Source: Caenorhabditis remanei
Lineage: Eukaryota; Nematoda; Chromadorea; Rhabditida; Rhabditidae
Reading direction: 5' to 3'
NCBI RefSeq assembly: GCF_010183535.1
Contig: NC_071331.1
Span: 14,260,001-14,324,000 of the forward strand
Length of the DNA stretch: 64,000 nt
A model generated the notes under the pieces. It worked only from the letters and a program-made list of their open reading frames with translations. It did no database searches and was not told where the DNA came from. How positions within the stretch are numbered: position 1 is the stretch's first letter; each line of letters begins with the position of its first letter. The position numbers were made by a program, and so were the translations under genes. This document shows positions 47,988-59,777 of the stretch, piece by piece.

Positions 47988-50900
47988 TTAATTAGAAATG
48001 AGATCGATTGGTTCCTCACAAAATCGTTTCCTATGTTCGATTTCTTCTTGAGTTGAACAAGTAACAACTCGAATTCCAGAAAGACATTGGTATTGAAGAT
48101 ATCCGGTTGTAAAGAATGCAAGAAAATAAATTAATTGAGCAATTGCAACCGACGGAAATGCTGAAATCAGGCATGAGGAGGAAGGGCAAGAAACAGAAAA
48201 CAACTTACTCATGGAATCACAATGAGTATCGATCAAGAAATTATCAAAGTCTTCAAGAGCTGTATTATGTGATAGAATAACAGCTGAAGCTATAAGAACA
48301 CAGATAACTTGTAGAAGTTGATTCGTTTGAATTATTGCAACAAATATCAGTTTCAGAACAGTAGATATTGTCAAGAGAATAAGGGCAATACGAGATAGTT
48401 GAATTACTAAAAAAAAAATTATATTTTGAGAAAACTGAATTAGAACTCACGATGTTTGTCTTGCTCATACTGTAAACAACTGACAACAAACAAACACATG
48501 TTATGGACAAATTCCACCGTAACAAGTGGAAAACCAATTATTCGATCCAATTTCGCCGAATGATTGGCTTTTGAGACAAAATTTATTAGCATACATTGAA
48601 ATAAAGAGTGTGTCATGGTAAGAAGAACGGCACTTCTGAAGAAGACCTGCAAAAAGAATCTGCACGAAGTGGGATTCGAACCCACGCACCCATACGAGTA
48701 CCAGAACACCCAGAAGATCTCGAACTCGAGACAAGCGTTACGCTTGAGTCTGGCGCCTTAGCACAGGTAAAACGCCAGGGAGTCATGAATGGGCCATCGA
48801 TGGCTAAAGTGCTATGTGGGCGAAATATGGCCCATCGATGCCCCATATTTGACACATTCACTCACCCATCGGTACCGATGGGTCTAAAATGGATGATGTA
48901 AAAAATGTGCCATAAATGGCCCATCTGGATATCCATCGATGACCCATTATTAACACATTGGCGTAAACTCGATTTTTGGGGAATAATTATTTTTCGATGG
49001 GTTGTAAATGGCTCATCGATGGGTCATCGTAAACCAGAACGCGTGGTTTGCAGCGTTGGCATTCTGTTTTTCTTTTCACTTTGTCGTTGTTTTACTTAAT
49101 GTTATCCTTATTTTGTTTTCTTATTCATATTTTCAACTTTCATAATAGAACGAGTTTTCAGAAACTAATCGGGAGGAATGTGAGCGATTTTGATGATAAT
49201 GGAGTGCGGTTTGAAAGAAAAGGTAGTTTTCAGTTGAGTATATTTATATATGCATAGAATTTAATTCAGAAATCGTGGTGAATTACTGATGACAAAGATA
49301 GACCACCTCAAGACGGTTTTGAGTTAAAGAAAAATTGTGAGTTGAGATTTTCAAAAATTCAGTACTTGGTGATGGAGTCTCAAAAATTTGGACTTTTTTG
49401 ATGTAAAAATGGAAAAAATTCAAGAAACTTTGTCAAAAGTTATATACAGTATCGGTCAATAGGATATGAACTTTGGGCGTTTTCTGTTGAAGTTGTCTAA
49501 CTTTGAGAGTGTATCATGGCAATACTAATAGTCCCATCAAGGTGATTTTGATGGATCATACAGATCAAGCCTAGAGCTTTATTTTTGTAGTTGACAACTT
49601 TTTTGTAAGGAAACTCCTTAGGGAGTTACAAAGTGCTTTCTACGACCGATTTCAGTGCAAAATTGTGCGATTTTTGAGCTGTTGGCTTAAAATACCATAA
49701 CACTCTAATAGTAAGGGGTGTCCGTATTTTGCACTGAAATCGGTCAATTTGAGGTAGAAATCACTTTGTCGATATGTAACTCCCTAAGCAGTTTCCTTAC
49801 AAAAAAGTTGTCAACTACAAAAATAAAGCTCCAGGCTTGATCTGTATGATCCATCAAAAATCACCTTGATGGGACTATTAGTATTGCCATGATACACTCT
49901 CAAAGTTAGACAACTTCAACAGAAAACGCCCAAAGTTCATATCCTATTGACTGGTACTGCACATAATTTTTGAACAAATTTCTTGAATTTTTTCCAGTTT
50001 TACTTCAAAAAAGTCCAAATTCTAGATGCATAACTAAATTTTGATCTGAAAATCGTTCCAATTTAATTTTACTCAATCCACTGTGCTTTCAGAACTCTAC
50101 ATAAATATCAACTTCGACTTCTCCACTACTCCTCCACAACTACTCTTCGAAGAGCTCTTCACCTCTACCCTCTACAACTGTTATAATTAAGTTGTTTCCC
50201 TTCATCTTTTTTTGTTTTCTTGTTTTCAATAAATAAAACGCTTTTTTATAAAGCAGCTTTCATATTTTGAAGGGGAATGAAATGGGTAGCCGATGAGCCA
50301 TCGATGGGTAAGCGCGTGGGTGAAAAATGCCTGAACGCCGATGGGCGTGCGATGGGTCATCAATGGGTCATTTTTGACATCATTTCATGTTCTTCCTACG
50401 CCCATTGGCACACCCATTGATGCCCCATAGTTGACATGCTGGCGTTTCTAGACCACTCGGCCATCCGTGCATGAAATCTTACAAATGTTGAGGCAATTTT
50501 GCCGTGAGGAAACACTCCGATTCAAAAAAGTGCTAAAACAAGAGGGTTGAGAAATAAACCAATTCGATAACTGAATTTTTTGAACATGATAATTTATACC
50601 ATTTAGGTCTCCGTCAAGATCTCCTTAATGGGCATAGTCTTCTTTCCAATTCACGAGAGAAGGAAATCAGCGAAAAATTATTTTTCGCTGGCACATGCCT
50701 TTTTCGACACCGCAGGTCTCGAAGCGAACGGTAAAAACACCATTTTCTGGTTCCGTGAATCGAAAAAAAGCAGCGAAAAACATTTTTGCTTGCCAAGAAT
50801 AGGCCCATAACGGACAGCCCATTTGATTTGAGGTGTTGTGACATATTCACTTCCAACTATCCAATAAATGCTAGCAATTGGACTAACCTGTACTATAACA

Positions 50901-51771
50901 AGGTGATTCATTGACCGTAAAATGGATGTCATCCACTCGCGTCTTGGCGGATTTCGGGGCTGAATCATGTAAATGAAGATTCAGGAAGATTTCAGAATTG
51001 AACTTACCCTACAGAAGTTATAGAACGAGTTACCGTAATCATATCTCCATTCTCCATTCAGAAGGCGTCTAAACCAAGGGCCAAGATGTCCAGTACTGTA
51101 AGTTCCATCATTCTCTAGTACAGTATAATAATCTGTTCCGTTTGGAAAAGTCTGAAAATAATCTGAGTGAGCATTGCCTAATTTGTTCAGGTTATTTCCA
51201 TCGAACGACCTGTTTTATAATCGAAATACTATTTCGGGTTTCTGAACCCCTTCAGCTTTTTTGTCACTTTTATCTGCCTCATAAATTTCATGTTTTTTTG
51301 TTGGCATTCAACAGGACAGGCAGGACAGAGATCCTGAAGCCATTTTTTTAAACTCGCGGACAATAAACGCCTTCAGCGGAACGGACGCTGTTTTATGGTT
51401 TTTCGGAAATGGAATGGTTCGAGAAATCGTTCAAGATTTGTGTTAAAATGGTGTCTGAAGGGCTTATGAAAATAGTATAAGTCAGCGAAAAACGGGATTG
51501 GATTATTCCTCTGATGAGAATGCTTATGTTATATTCAAAGATAAAACAGTTCAGAGGAGAGAATAATTTAACATACCTTATAGTTTTCCATGACCCAATA
51601 AGTTCTGTTGGAATTCCACGACTCTTCAAGAAAATGTGGATGAGCAGCAAAATAAAGACCAGCGAGAGTTAGACAGGTGGAGAGAGTGAAGAATAACCGA
51701 CCCATATGATGAGCATCCATTGCAAAATAGGAGTCAATGTCATCGTATTCAGGTGACATAATCTTCATCAT
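47988..51771 (-). CDS. multi-pass membrane protein, nematode-type, function unknown
   Basis: 325 aa, exons 51577-51771, 51008-51151, 50888-50959, 48451-48646, 48209-48406 and 47988-48160. A TTTCCCAG acceptor lies just before AAAATG. About five or six hydrophobic segments can be seen: LFFTLSTCLTLAGLYFA (exon 1), AVLLTMTHSLFQCMLI, LVTVEFVHNMCLFVVSCL, IALILLTISTVLKLIFVAII, VICVLIASAVIL and AIAQLIYFLAFFTTGYL. The first loop is long and polar with an NGT glycosylation site and a FYNFC motif. The layout is reminiscent of tetraspan or MARVEL-like proteins, but I cannot name a family. Intron 3 is 2.2 kb, far longer than the others (about 45-430 bp), because it holds a disrupted tRNA-Leu gene and a transposon. 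Confidence 0.8.
48661..48761 (-). pseudogene. 3' part of a tRNA-Leu(CAA) gene, separated from its 5' part
   Basis: Minus-strand reading runs CTAAGGCGCCAGACTCAAG (end of D arm, anticodon stem CCAGA, loop with CAA anticodon), an intron of a few tens of bases, TTCTGG (stem 3' strand), the Leu-type long variable arm ACTC-GTAT-GGGT, the T arm GTGGG-TTCGAAT-CCCAC, and the acceptor strand TTCGTGC plus A. The T arm is perfect. The 5' acceptor strand and A box are missing here; they lie 1.7 kb upstream at 50449-50470. It lies on the same strand as the host gene and ends about 14 bases before the host's splice acceptor. Confidence 0.85.
48762..50448. mobile_element. 1.7-kb transposon-like insertion splitting the tRNA-Leu gene
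   Basis: Sequence between the two tRNA halves. Both ends carry an inverted AAACGCCAG motif (plus-strand AAACGCCAG at about 48770-48778; its reverse complement CTGGCGTTT at about 50439-50447). Both end zones are rich in CCCATCGATGG-type repeats. The bases CTA of the tRNA D loop occur on both sides (50449-50451 and 48759-48761), a minimal target duplication; a longer diverged duplication of 8-9 bp is possible. There is no transposase ORF, so the element is non-autonomous. The centre is a long inverted repeat. Confidence 0.75.
49384..50021. repeat. long inverted repeat (about 290-bp arms)
   Basis: The left arm, 49384-49672, is the reverse complement of the right arm, 49726-50021, with few mismatches by eye; the spacer is about 53 bp. 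Anchors are AAATTTGGACTTTTTT with its complement at the outer ends, and ACCGATTTCAGTGCAAAAT at the inner ends. RNA from either strand would fold into a long hairpin. Confidence 0.9.
50449..50470 (-). pseudogene. 5' part of the split tRNA-Leu(CAA) gene
   Basis: The minus strand starts GCACGGA, which pairs with TTCGTGC at the 3' half (one G-T pair). It is followed by the A box TGGCCGAGTGG and TCTA, where the insertion begins. Joined to 48661-48761, it forms a complete Leu tRNA cloverleaf. Confidence 0.85.
50666..50692. repeat. short palindrome in the same intron
   Basis: CAGCGAAAAA and its reverse complement TTTTTCGCTG meet around a central A/T. A related CAGCGAAAAACA occurs near 50771. It may be the remnant of a second small element in this intron. 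Confidence 0.4.
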
Positions 51772-54700
51772 TTTCTGGGAAAGAGATGAAATGAAGTAGT
51801 GAAATAAGTTAAAATGAAATGAAATGGTGAGTATAGAAGTGCGGAAAGAAAAGGAACGTTTTAAAAGAAGTTGTGTCTTCCAGAAGTCCATGGAAGACTG
51901 AGTGCGTTCATAACGATAATGGTTATGAGACAAGGGGATGACGCAAGAGAATTGGAAGAAGAGAAATGGAAAAGAGAAAAAAAAGTTGCCATGGGAAGGA
52001 GAAGTACGAGAAGATGAATGGCAGACAGAGAGAGGATACTATTTTAATCATTGAAGACTTGTAAAAAAGGAAAACGGGAGAAAAAAGAATAAAGGAATTT
52101 CAATTGAATTACGCATTCTCCAGCATGAGACAAGATCAACATCATTTTTCACGTGTGAAAAAAAGAGACAAACTTGAATATTTTGTAGGATTGTAGGGGA
52201 TGGATTAGTTTGTGAAATTTCTAGATGAAAAAAATTGTTTTTGATATAAAAATAAATGAATTAAGAGAGCCAAATGCAAGAGAAACTGAATTGAAGATTC
52301 CTGTTTTCAAGACAAGTTGCAGAATCCTTCCCAGATACTGTAACCCAGTTGAACGAAACTGAAATTCAAAGTTTTTCATAATAAATTGTTCGTCAACTTC
52401 AGATTCCATAAAAGGAAAAGGCGAGAGAATTCTGAAGGTGATCATATGAATGGAGGTTAAAGAAACAAGAACCGATTATGAGAAACCTTTTAGAGTTATC
52501 CATCATATTGATACGTTCCGACAGGTGACGTTCAAAAAAAAACAGACGGCGCGGATCGAAGAAGGAAAAGGCGAGAAAGTTCTCATGAAAAGAAGGAATT
52601 CATAAGGGGTTAGAGGGTCAAATATCAACGAATCGAAGAAACAAAAGGATGGATTCAATGGAAGATGTTCACATGGAACAAATAAAAATAAAAGATTGTA
52701 CCAAATTTTTTTTTTGACAGAATTGTTGAAAAAACATGGTTGATATTAATTACTATCTATTAATATTTGAATGAATGCAATATTTCTTTCTTGATTGTCA
52801 TCCGTTTTCAATTTTATTCCGTTCAAACAGTGTGATTCATTTGAGGAAAAGAGGAGAATGCTCGATTATCCAAGTCATAAAAGTGTGTGTGTGGCATAAT
52901 CGGTCTACGAAACCATTCACTTTATTCCTCCAGAAGAAGCGACTAAGTCTTCTATCCTCGACGATTTCTGCTTTCATTTCTTTCCTCTCTTCATCGTTTT
53001 GCACTTTCTCTCGGGACGTCGTACTTCTTTTGTATTGAATCGTAACCCCGAAACACGAAGAGCGAAACGAAATGCTGATTGGTTTTATTGGTGAACGAGG
53101 TGTTTGTAGCGAGAAGAAAAGTAGACGAGAGAGGATATTGTAAATTCAAAAATGAAATGACAAGAGGGCAATCCAATAGACTAGATATGCCTCAGTGACC
53201 ATGACTAAAAGGATTCGGAAACTGTGAAAACGAATTGAATTTACTTTAAGAAGAAACAAACTGGTATCGATGAAAGCGCATTCTTCGAGATTGATTTATA
53301 TCTCGAGAGATGCCAAATCTTTTTTTTCATGGAAATGCCATCATCTTTTTGAAGTACAAGAATTGTTTACATTTGAAGAAGAAGAAGAATAAGAAGAGAA
53401 GACAACTTTCAGGAAACAAATTATCGGCTTTTGGTTCCGTTTTCAACTTGTTGACCCTTATGATCCGTAGATTTGAATCGGAAGAGGCAACTGGTAAAAT
53501 AATAATAAAAAACTTCAATTTTAGAATCGAAGGATTTACGAGAAAAGTCAAACGAAAAGCAATTGAATCATCCTAAAGAAAGTTGACGGAATTCCAAAAA
53601 ACCATAATTGGGTAAGTTTAGAAAAAGAAGAAGATTCGAAAGTTAAAAATCGAAAGTTCAAGTAGAACACCACTTATGAAGTTGGATAAACTCAAACGTC
53701 AAATGAATGAATACAATGTAATTTGTTTTGGGCTGCTAACTGGACTCCCTAACTCCTATAACAAATATTAGCATTTTTCGTGAATTGCTTTCATATTCTT
53801 TCTTCATTCAGGCCGGAATTCATCTATTCATCTTTTTGATATTGCTACAAGAACCATCACTCCCAGAAGACAGCTGTTAGTTCTTGGTTTGCTGGTCAAG
53901 GGAATCCCCAATCGAAACACCAATGAACACTTTCATTCTGATTTTTAAAGGTCTATAGTACAACCCAAATTGTTTACACGTTCATTTTGAAGTGCAAGTT
54001 GCAACATATTATTCTAACAAACTCGAGTTGTAACATTTGAACTCAAATAAATAAAACATTCTAACCATCACAATAGTATACGACTTGTTTCTCTTTTCCA
54101 GTACTCCTAATGTGCACTCTGTACCTTCTCTGCTCTACTTCACGTGCATTCCTACTTTCAAGTTTATTGCTCTTTGCAGTCATCGTAAATGTCTAATTCA
54201 TCACTGCTGTCCACTCGAAAGTCCACTTTTATCTCGTAGATGTTTTCTTGATCATTTGATCGTTACGTGACATTCTAGTGTCTTTGAGTTCCTCCTATCT
54301 TGACATAAATCCAATTTGCTCGTTCTCTCACTCATCTTTTTGGGAAGGTTGGTCTCTTTCAACCCTTTTTACAATGAGATGGCTACCTTGTAGTCTTGAC
54401 CATTGTTACATTCGGACCATTCAGACTCGAGAATTATCATCGCTGTCTCTTTTGTTAAGTCTCTTTCTTTCCAACAAAAACATCATTATTTGAATTGAAC
54501 TAGATGTGTTCCCATATTCAATAACTCGTTTCTTTTTATATTTTCTATTTAAATACATTTCTCAACTTGAGCGCTGATCAAAAACCAAAAAGATGACCTT
54601 GACATCTGAATTCATCACCTCTATTTTTATTTTCTTTTGTATCTATCTTCGAAAATCAATCATTGATCTTTGTTATTCGCCCGATTTGGTTATCAAACTT

Positions 54701-54792
54701 TGTTTGTATCACTCTTCTGCTCTATCTGCGTCTCTCCATTTCCAATTCTGTCTACTTTTCAGACTCCACCCAGTTCTCTTCCGTCTATCATC
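51772..54792. other. 3-kb intergenic region, divergent upstream of the membrane-protein gene and pyk-2
   Basis: Only short unsupported ORFs, poly-purine and poly-T tracts. A splice acceptor at 54761-54762 (CTTTTCAG) marks the start of the pyk-2 first coding exon. The rest probably contains promoters or outrons. No RNA gene was recognised. Confidence 0.4.
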
Positions 54793-56890
54793 ATGTATCA
54801 AGACGATCATATTGGGTAAGAAATCATTCCACTTTTTGACCTAATGTCGTCTCATTATAGTTCGGAGCACTCGACTGCAACTACTAATATTTCACATTTA
54901 TGTGGTCTACGTATCTCCGAAAGACCACAGAAAACAAGAAAAACTGGTGTTATTTGTACGATTGGACCAGCGTGTAGCGATGTAGAAACACTTCGAAAAA
55001 TGATTAATACTGGAATGAACATTGCCAGATTGAACTTTTCACATGGAAGTCATGAGGTATGTACGCTCTGTCTAACTCTTATCAAAGAATATATTAACTT
55101 TTTTTTAAACTTTTCAGGCTCATGCAGCAACCATCAAAACAATTCGTGAAGCTGCTGAAAATGCTCCATTCCCGGTTGCAATCGCTTTGGACACGAAAGG
55201 ACCAGAAATCCGAACTGGAATGTTTGCAAATAATGCAAAAGAAGTCCAATTGATAAATGGAAAAAGTATTCGAGTATCTACTGATCCTTCTATGGAATTC
55301 TCTGCAACTGCTTCTAATATATATGCTGACTACAAGAACTTGCCAAAAGTTGTCTCACCGGGATCCAGAATTTACATTGATGATGGACTCATCTCTTTGA
55401 TTGTGGAGACTTGCGAAGAGAATGCAGTTATCTGCACAATTGAGAATGGAGGAGCACTTGGAACAAGAAAAGGAGTCAATCTGCCAGGAACTGTTGTTGA
55501 TCTACCAGCAGTTACATCCAAGGATATTGAAGATTTGACATTTGGAGTTGAACAAGGTGTTGATATCATTTTTGCATCGTTCATCAGAAACGCAGAAGGA
55601 ATTCACAAAATCAGACAAGTCTTGGGAGAAAAGTAAGTTATTTTAATTAAATTTTTCTTTAGGTTTCAACTGAATTAGTACCTGTTTTATCCGTTGACGA
55701 ATCTCGTATTCATTTTGTTGTAATTTCAGAGGGAAACATATTTACATCATCGCCAAAATAGAATCAGAAGACGGAGTCATCAATGCCGATGAGATCATCG
55801 AAGCATCTGACGGTGTAATGGTTGCTCGTGGAGATCTTGGAATCGAAATTCCTCCAGAGAAAGTGTTTCTCGCTCAGAAAATGCTCATTGCCAAGTGTAA
55901 TTTGGCTGGAAAACCAGTGATTTGTGCTACGCAAATGCTGGAGAGTATGATCAGTAAGCCTCGTCCAACAAGAGCAGAATGCAGTGATGTGGCAAATGCC
56001 GTTTTGGATGGCGTCGATTGTGTGATGTTGAGTGGAGAAACAGCGAAAGGAGATTACCCAGTGGAAGCATTGGCAATGATGCACAATGTGAGTTTATGTT
56101 TTACTTTGTGATTATGATGCAAAGTTATTTTTAAAAATCACGTGATTCAAGGGAAAGAAGAAAAGTATCCGATTACTACTGTCAGTTGAGTTAGTATCTT
56201 TGAAAAACGGAAAACAAAAGTTCATAGAACTATTGCAAAAGTTTGAACGAAAAAGAAAAAGGAAATAACAAAAATTGAATCAAAATCAAAATTTTTCCAG
56301 ATCTGTAAAGAAGCTGAATCCGCTTTCTTCCACCTGAAACATTTCGAAGAGCTTATTCTCCATACCAAAAAACCGACTGGAATGACTCATACAACTGCAA
56401 TTGCAGCAGTTTCCGCAACTATCACTTGTCGAGCTGTTGCTATTATTCTCATCACTACAACTGGAAGGTAATTTAATAATTTTGAAAAAAATTCCAATTA
56501 TTCATGTAATTATCACCTCAGAACTGCTCGTTTGTGTTCTCGTTATCGTCCACCAGTCCCAATTATCACCGTTTCTCGCGATGAACGAATTTCTCGCCAG
56601 CTTCATCTTCACCGAGGAATTTTCCCAGTCTATTATCCAAGTGAGTTCAATTCCATTTCTATCGTAGATTTTTCACAAATATGTCTGAAACTGGTAAAGT
56701 TCTACTTCCTGGTATTGCAGAAGGACGTATCGATGAATGGGACGTTGACGTTGAAGAACGTGTGCAATACGGAGTGAATCTTGGAAAGACACGTGGATTC
56801 ATTCATGCTGGTGACCCACTTATCGTCATTACTGGATGGAAACAAGGAGCTGGATTCACAAATACAATGAGAATTGTCTTGGCTTCATAA
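54793..56890 (+). CDS. pyk-2: pyruvate kinase
   Basis: Last glycolytic step, phosphoenolpyruvate + ADP to pyruvate + ATP, cytosolic tetramer. Preferred model: exons 54793-54815, 54861-55056, 55118-55632, 55730-56087, 56301-56467, 56522-56640 and 56721-56890, 515 aa. The first exon lies between a good acceptor (54762) and donor, and its 45-bp intron is of typical worm size; alternatively translation could start at 54844 (513 aa). Motifs are [23 protein letters not shown], the active-site signature [12 protein letters not shown] with the catalytic Lys, [16 protein letters not shown], and the effector-site-like [15 protein letters not shown] near the end. It precedes rbr-2 as in C. elegans, where pyk-2 is ZK593.1 (from memory). 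Confidence 0.93.
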
Positions 56891-57255
56891 TCAACTAGTA
56901 ACTTATCACTCTTCATGTTTCATAAACCTTCGTTTCAAGTTTCATAAATGTTTTTTATTTTACTTTTTCCCAAGAAAAGAACAACTGACCATCTCGTGCT
57001 GGGATATCAAATTGCAGAAAAAACTACAAAGTTTTGAAGTAAAAAACCTTCTGAGGAGGCGGAAAAACGAGGCAGTTGTCTCTTCCTTCTTATCATTTTC
57101 ATATGGTTTTGCTCTGTTTCCAACACATTCAAAAACATTTTTAGTATATTTTTGTTTTTGCATTTTTCCCGTGTTTTTCTTTGGTTTCATCGTGAGAAAG
57201 AAACATATCGAGAACACTGTTTGTTCCTTTTCAGACCACTTCTTCGTCATTCAAA
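56891..57255. other. intergenic: pyk-2 to the small secreted gene
   Basis: pyk-2 3'UTR and a TTTTCAG acceptor near 57226-57234 before the next ATG. Nothing else was seen. Confidence 0.4.
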
Positions 57256-58131
57256 ATGAAGAATCTACCAATAATTTCTCTTGTTTTGGTTAGTTTTTTT
57301 CTTGAAAATGTAGTGAAAAACATTGAGATTCAAAGGTTTTTGAAATTCCGTTGTTTTTGAGCAATTAGAAAATGTATTTATGAAAGCTCACCATGGAGCA
57401 TAAAATGTACTTCATATTAGTTTTCTTGTTTTGATTCCGTCATGAAACTTGAACTGATAACATTAACATACAATTAAAATATCACAGTTCTGAAGAAATG
57501 AGTATTATGGTGGTTCAACTATGACCAACACCCAAAAGTTTATGCTGATTAAACTTCAACATTTTCAGTTCATCGTTTTCCCGTTGTTCAACACTCGGTC
57601 AGTTGAAGAACATCCGAGATATACAGCTGCTCGTTTGACAGATGAATACAGACATGTTCTGGACGGAAAGATAAAATTGGCAGAGAGTCATATTTTCACA
57701 GAAGATATAACTGTGGACGATTGTGGAAAAGGAGGAGATTACGGTAGGTCATCTTGAGAACTTTGTAGCTCAGTTAGTTATGATACTTTGCACAGAAATT
57801 TACTGGAAGCTCAGAAATTTCTCTCCTAAACCAAGTTTTTCAGATTATCTCTCGAGCAAATTGGAGGCTTTGATTCCAAAACTAGGCCAAGTGGATCTTT
57901 CTGTAAAGTTCGCCTATCCAGTTCCATTTACCAACAACACAATTCAATTCTCTGTAGATGAAGTTTTGACTCTTTTGAATGGAGAAACTCAGTCAGGAGA
58001 GAAAGCATTCTTTGCTAGAATGGTACGTTTTTAAACTATTATTTTACTCAAAATAATCATAATTTTAGGAAGAGAAGGACGATGACTACAAAATTTACGA
58101 TATTCGTGTTGTCCCATGTTATCCGAAATAA
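57256..58131 (+). CDS. small secreted protein, 149 aa, function unknown
   Basis: Exons 57256-57288, 57569-57743, 57844-58022 and 58069-58131. Signal peptide MKNLPIISLVLFIVFPLFNT, then a mature domain of about 125 residues with only two cysteines (DDCGKGG and the final VVPCYPK), perhaps one disulphide. The middle has alternating hydrophobics (LGQVDLSVKFAYPVPF) suggesting beta strands, one NNT glycosylation site and a charged EEKDDDYKIYDIR end, overall similar in plan to small lipid-binding or transthyretin-like secreted worm proteins, though no family motif is present. AATAAA is at 58176. No name can be given. Confidence 0.82.
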
Positions 58132-59777
58132 ACCATTCAATATTTTCCTTGTTTCTTTTTTTATGATGAGGCAGGAATAAACTTATTGATGCTTCTTGAA
58201 GAACGCATCACTTCATCTTGTTTCATTGAGGACATCCCTCAACATCGATCTCTATCCTATGATGAGAATGTCCGAGAGCAGCCGGAAATATTCGATTTGC
58301 AAGAGGCAATTCAAGTAGGAAACACGTTGTTTATACAGTTGACAAGGGCATCTATATTACATGTTACAAACTCAAAATGATCAAGAACGAAAATCGGAAA
58401 AGTTTGTTCAATGGCTCTAGACTTTGAACCATTTAATGTTAAATCTTCTGTTTTACTCGGTTATTATTTTTTGAAAACCTCATTTCATTGGATTCAGTTC
58501 ATTAGGACTGAAAAGAAATTGAAGTCAAGTCATTGGTTTCGAATTTAACTTATATAGAAATGTGTTCTGAACTCTACTGAGTTTTAATTAATAACAATAA
58601 TTCGTTTTTATTTTCTCACTAGTATCCGGTTAGTTGAAGAAGACACTCACTCCTTTTACTTGTTCCGCAAGTTACTGTAATTTTTCAAGCTGGTATCCAT
58701 TCTGAATTATTTATATGAAATCGTTCAGTTCTTTCTGAAGTTGTCCTTAATATTAATCTTAATCTTAAGAAAACTATCTTCTCTAGGAAATATTTTTACG
58801 AGAGCTTTAAGCCACTTCACTATTCAATATTTCAGTCTGAATATCAAACTACAAACAACAAAAATAACTTAAGATCATGACTTCTGATCAGACAGATACA
58901 AAACTGAAACATCTGTTCAAATATACCTCGACATCATCCACGAAACACGTTGTTCTCGTTTCCCGTATCTAACCAATTGACACTTCAGATGAACCAATAA
59001 ATGTATGAAAAGCATGAAAATGGTGCTTCTTTTGCAATGTAAAAGTTTAAAAAATCAAATGAATCAGTCAATCAAAATATTACTGTAACTTCCGATTTAT
59101 TATGTTTTCAAAATATTTCATTTTTCAATTTTTTTCTGTTTGTTGTTCATTCGATTTGACTGCACTTTATCAACGTTTTGGAGTGCAACAATAGCTCTCT
59201 TATGGTTCAATTTTTGATATATGTCCTGTTTCTTTTGCTCATTTCTCATTTTCAGATTATGTGGTTTATGATAATAGCAGGTTTTGTTATAATTATGAGT
59301 ATTGCATTTCATATTTTAAACAATCGATTTCATTCAGTTTCTAAATATTTGTTTCCTCAGTCCACGCCCAGCCATTCAATCTGTCCATAGTTTCAAATAA
59401 AAAGTCATTGAATCAGTGTCCTCTCGAAAGGTTTTTGTTCGTCCTCGACCTCTGACAGTCATTTACTTATCTATCTTTTCAATCTTTTTCTTTACTCTGA
59501 ATTCAATTAGATTCAAGTCCAAGATAACTTCTTTTCCATTGTCTTGGTTTTTACCGGTCACCACCAAAGAATCTTTTAAATCTATTCGGCATTGACCCTT
59601 TAAAAAGTATAAAGAGGTCTTCCAGTCCCTCAAATTCTCATTCTAAAGGATTGTTGGATGAAAATATTTTTATTTTCTATCAAATTTCCGTAAAGTTTGT
59701 TTGTACATCGGTCATCCACCTGATACAACTCTTTCTCTACCATTCAATCCTTTTTATATTTTTCAGTCTGCTTCAAA
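58132..59777. other. 1.6-kb intergenic region
   Basis: Polyadenylation signal of the previous gene (58176-58181), then AT-rich sequence. A TATA-like AGTATAAAGAGG lies near 59607-59619, about 160 bp before the next gene, with a TTTTTCAG acceptor at 59758-59765. The 64-70-aa ORFs here have no support. Confidence 0.4.

Noticed and set aside
57760..57790. TAGCTCAGTTAGT, resembling a tRNA D arm
   Set aside because: No anticodon or T arm follows; it is an intron of the small secreted gene.
58186..58380. 64-aa ORF downstream of the small secreted gene
   Set aside because: Lies after the stop and across the AATAAA region; no splice sites or homology.
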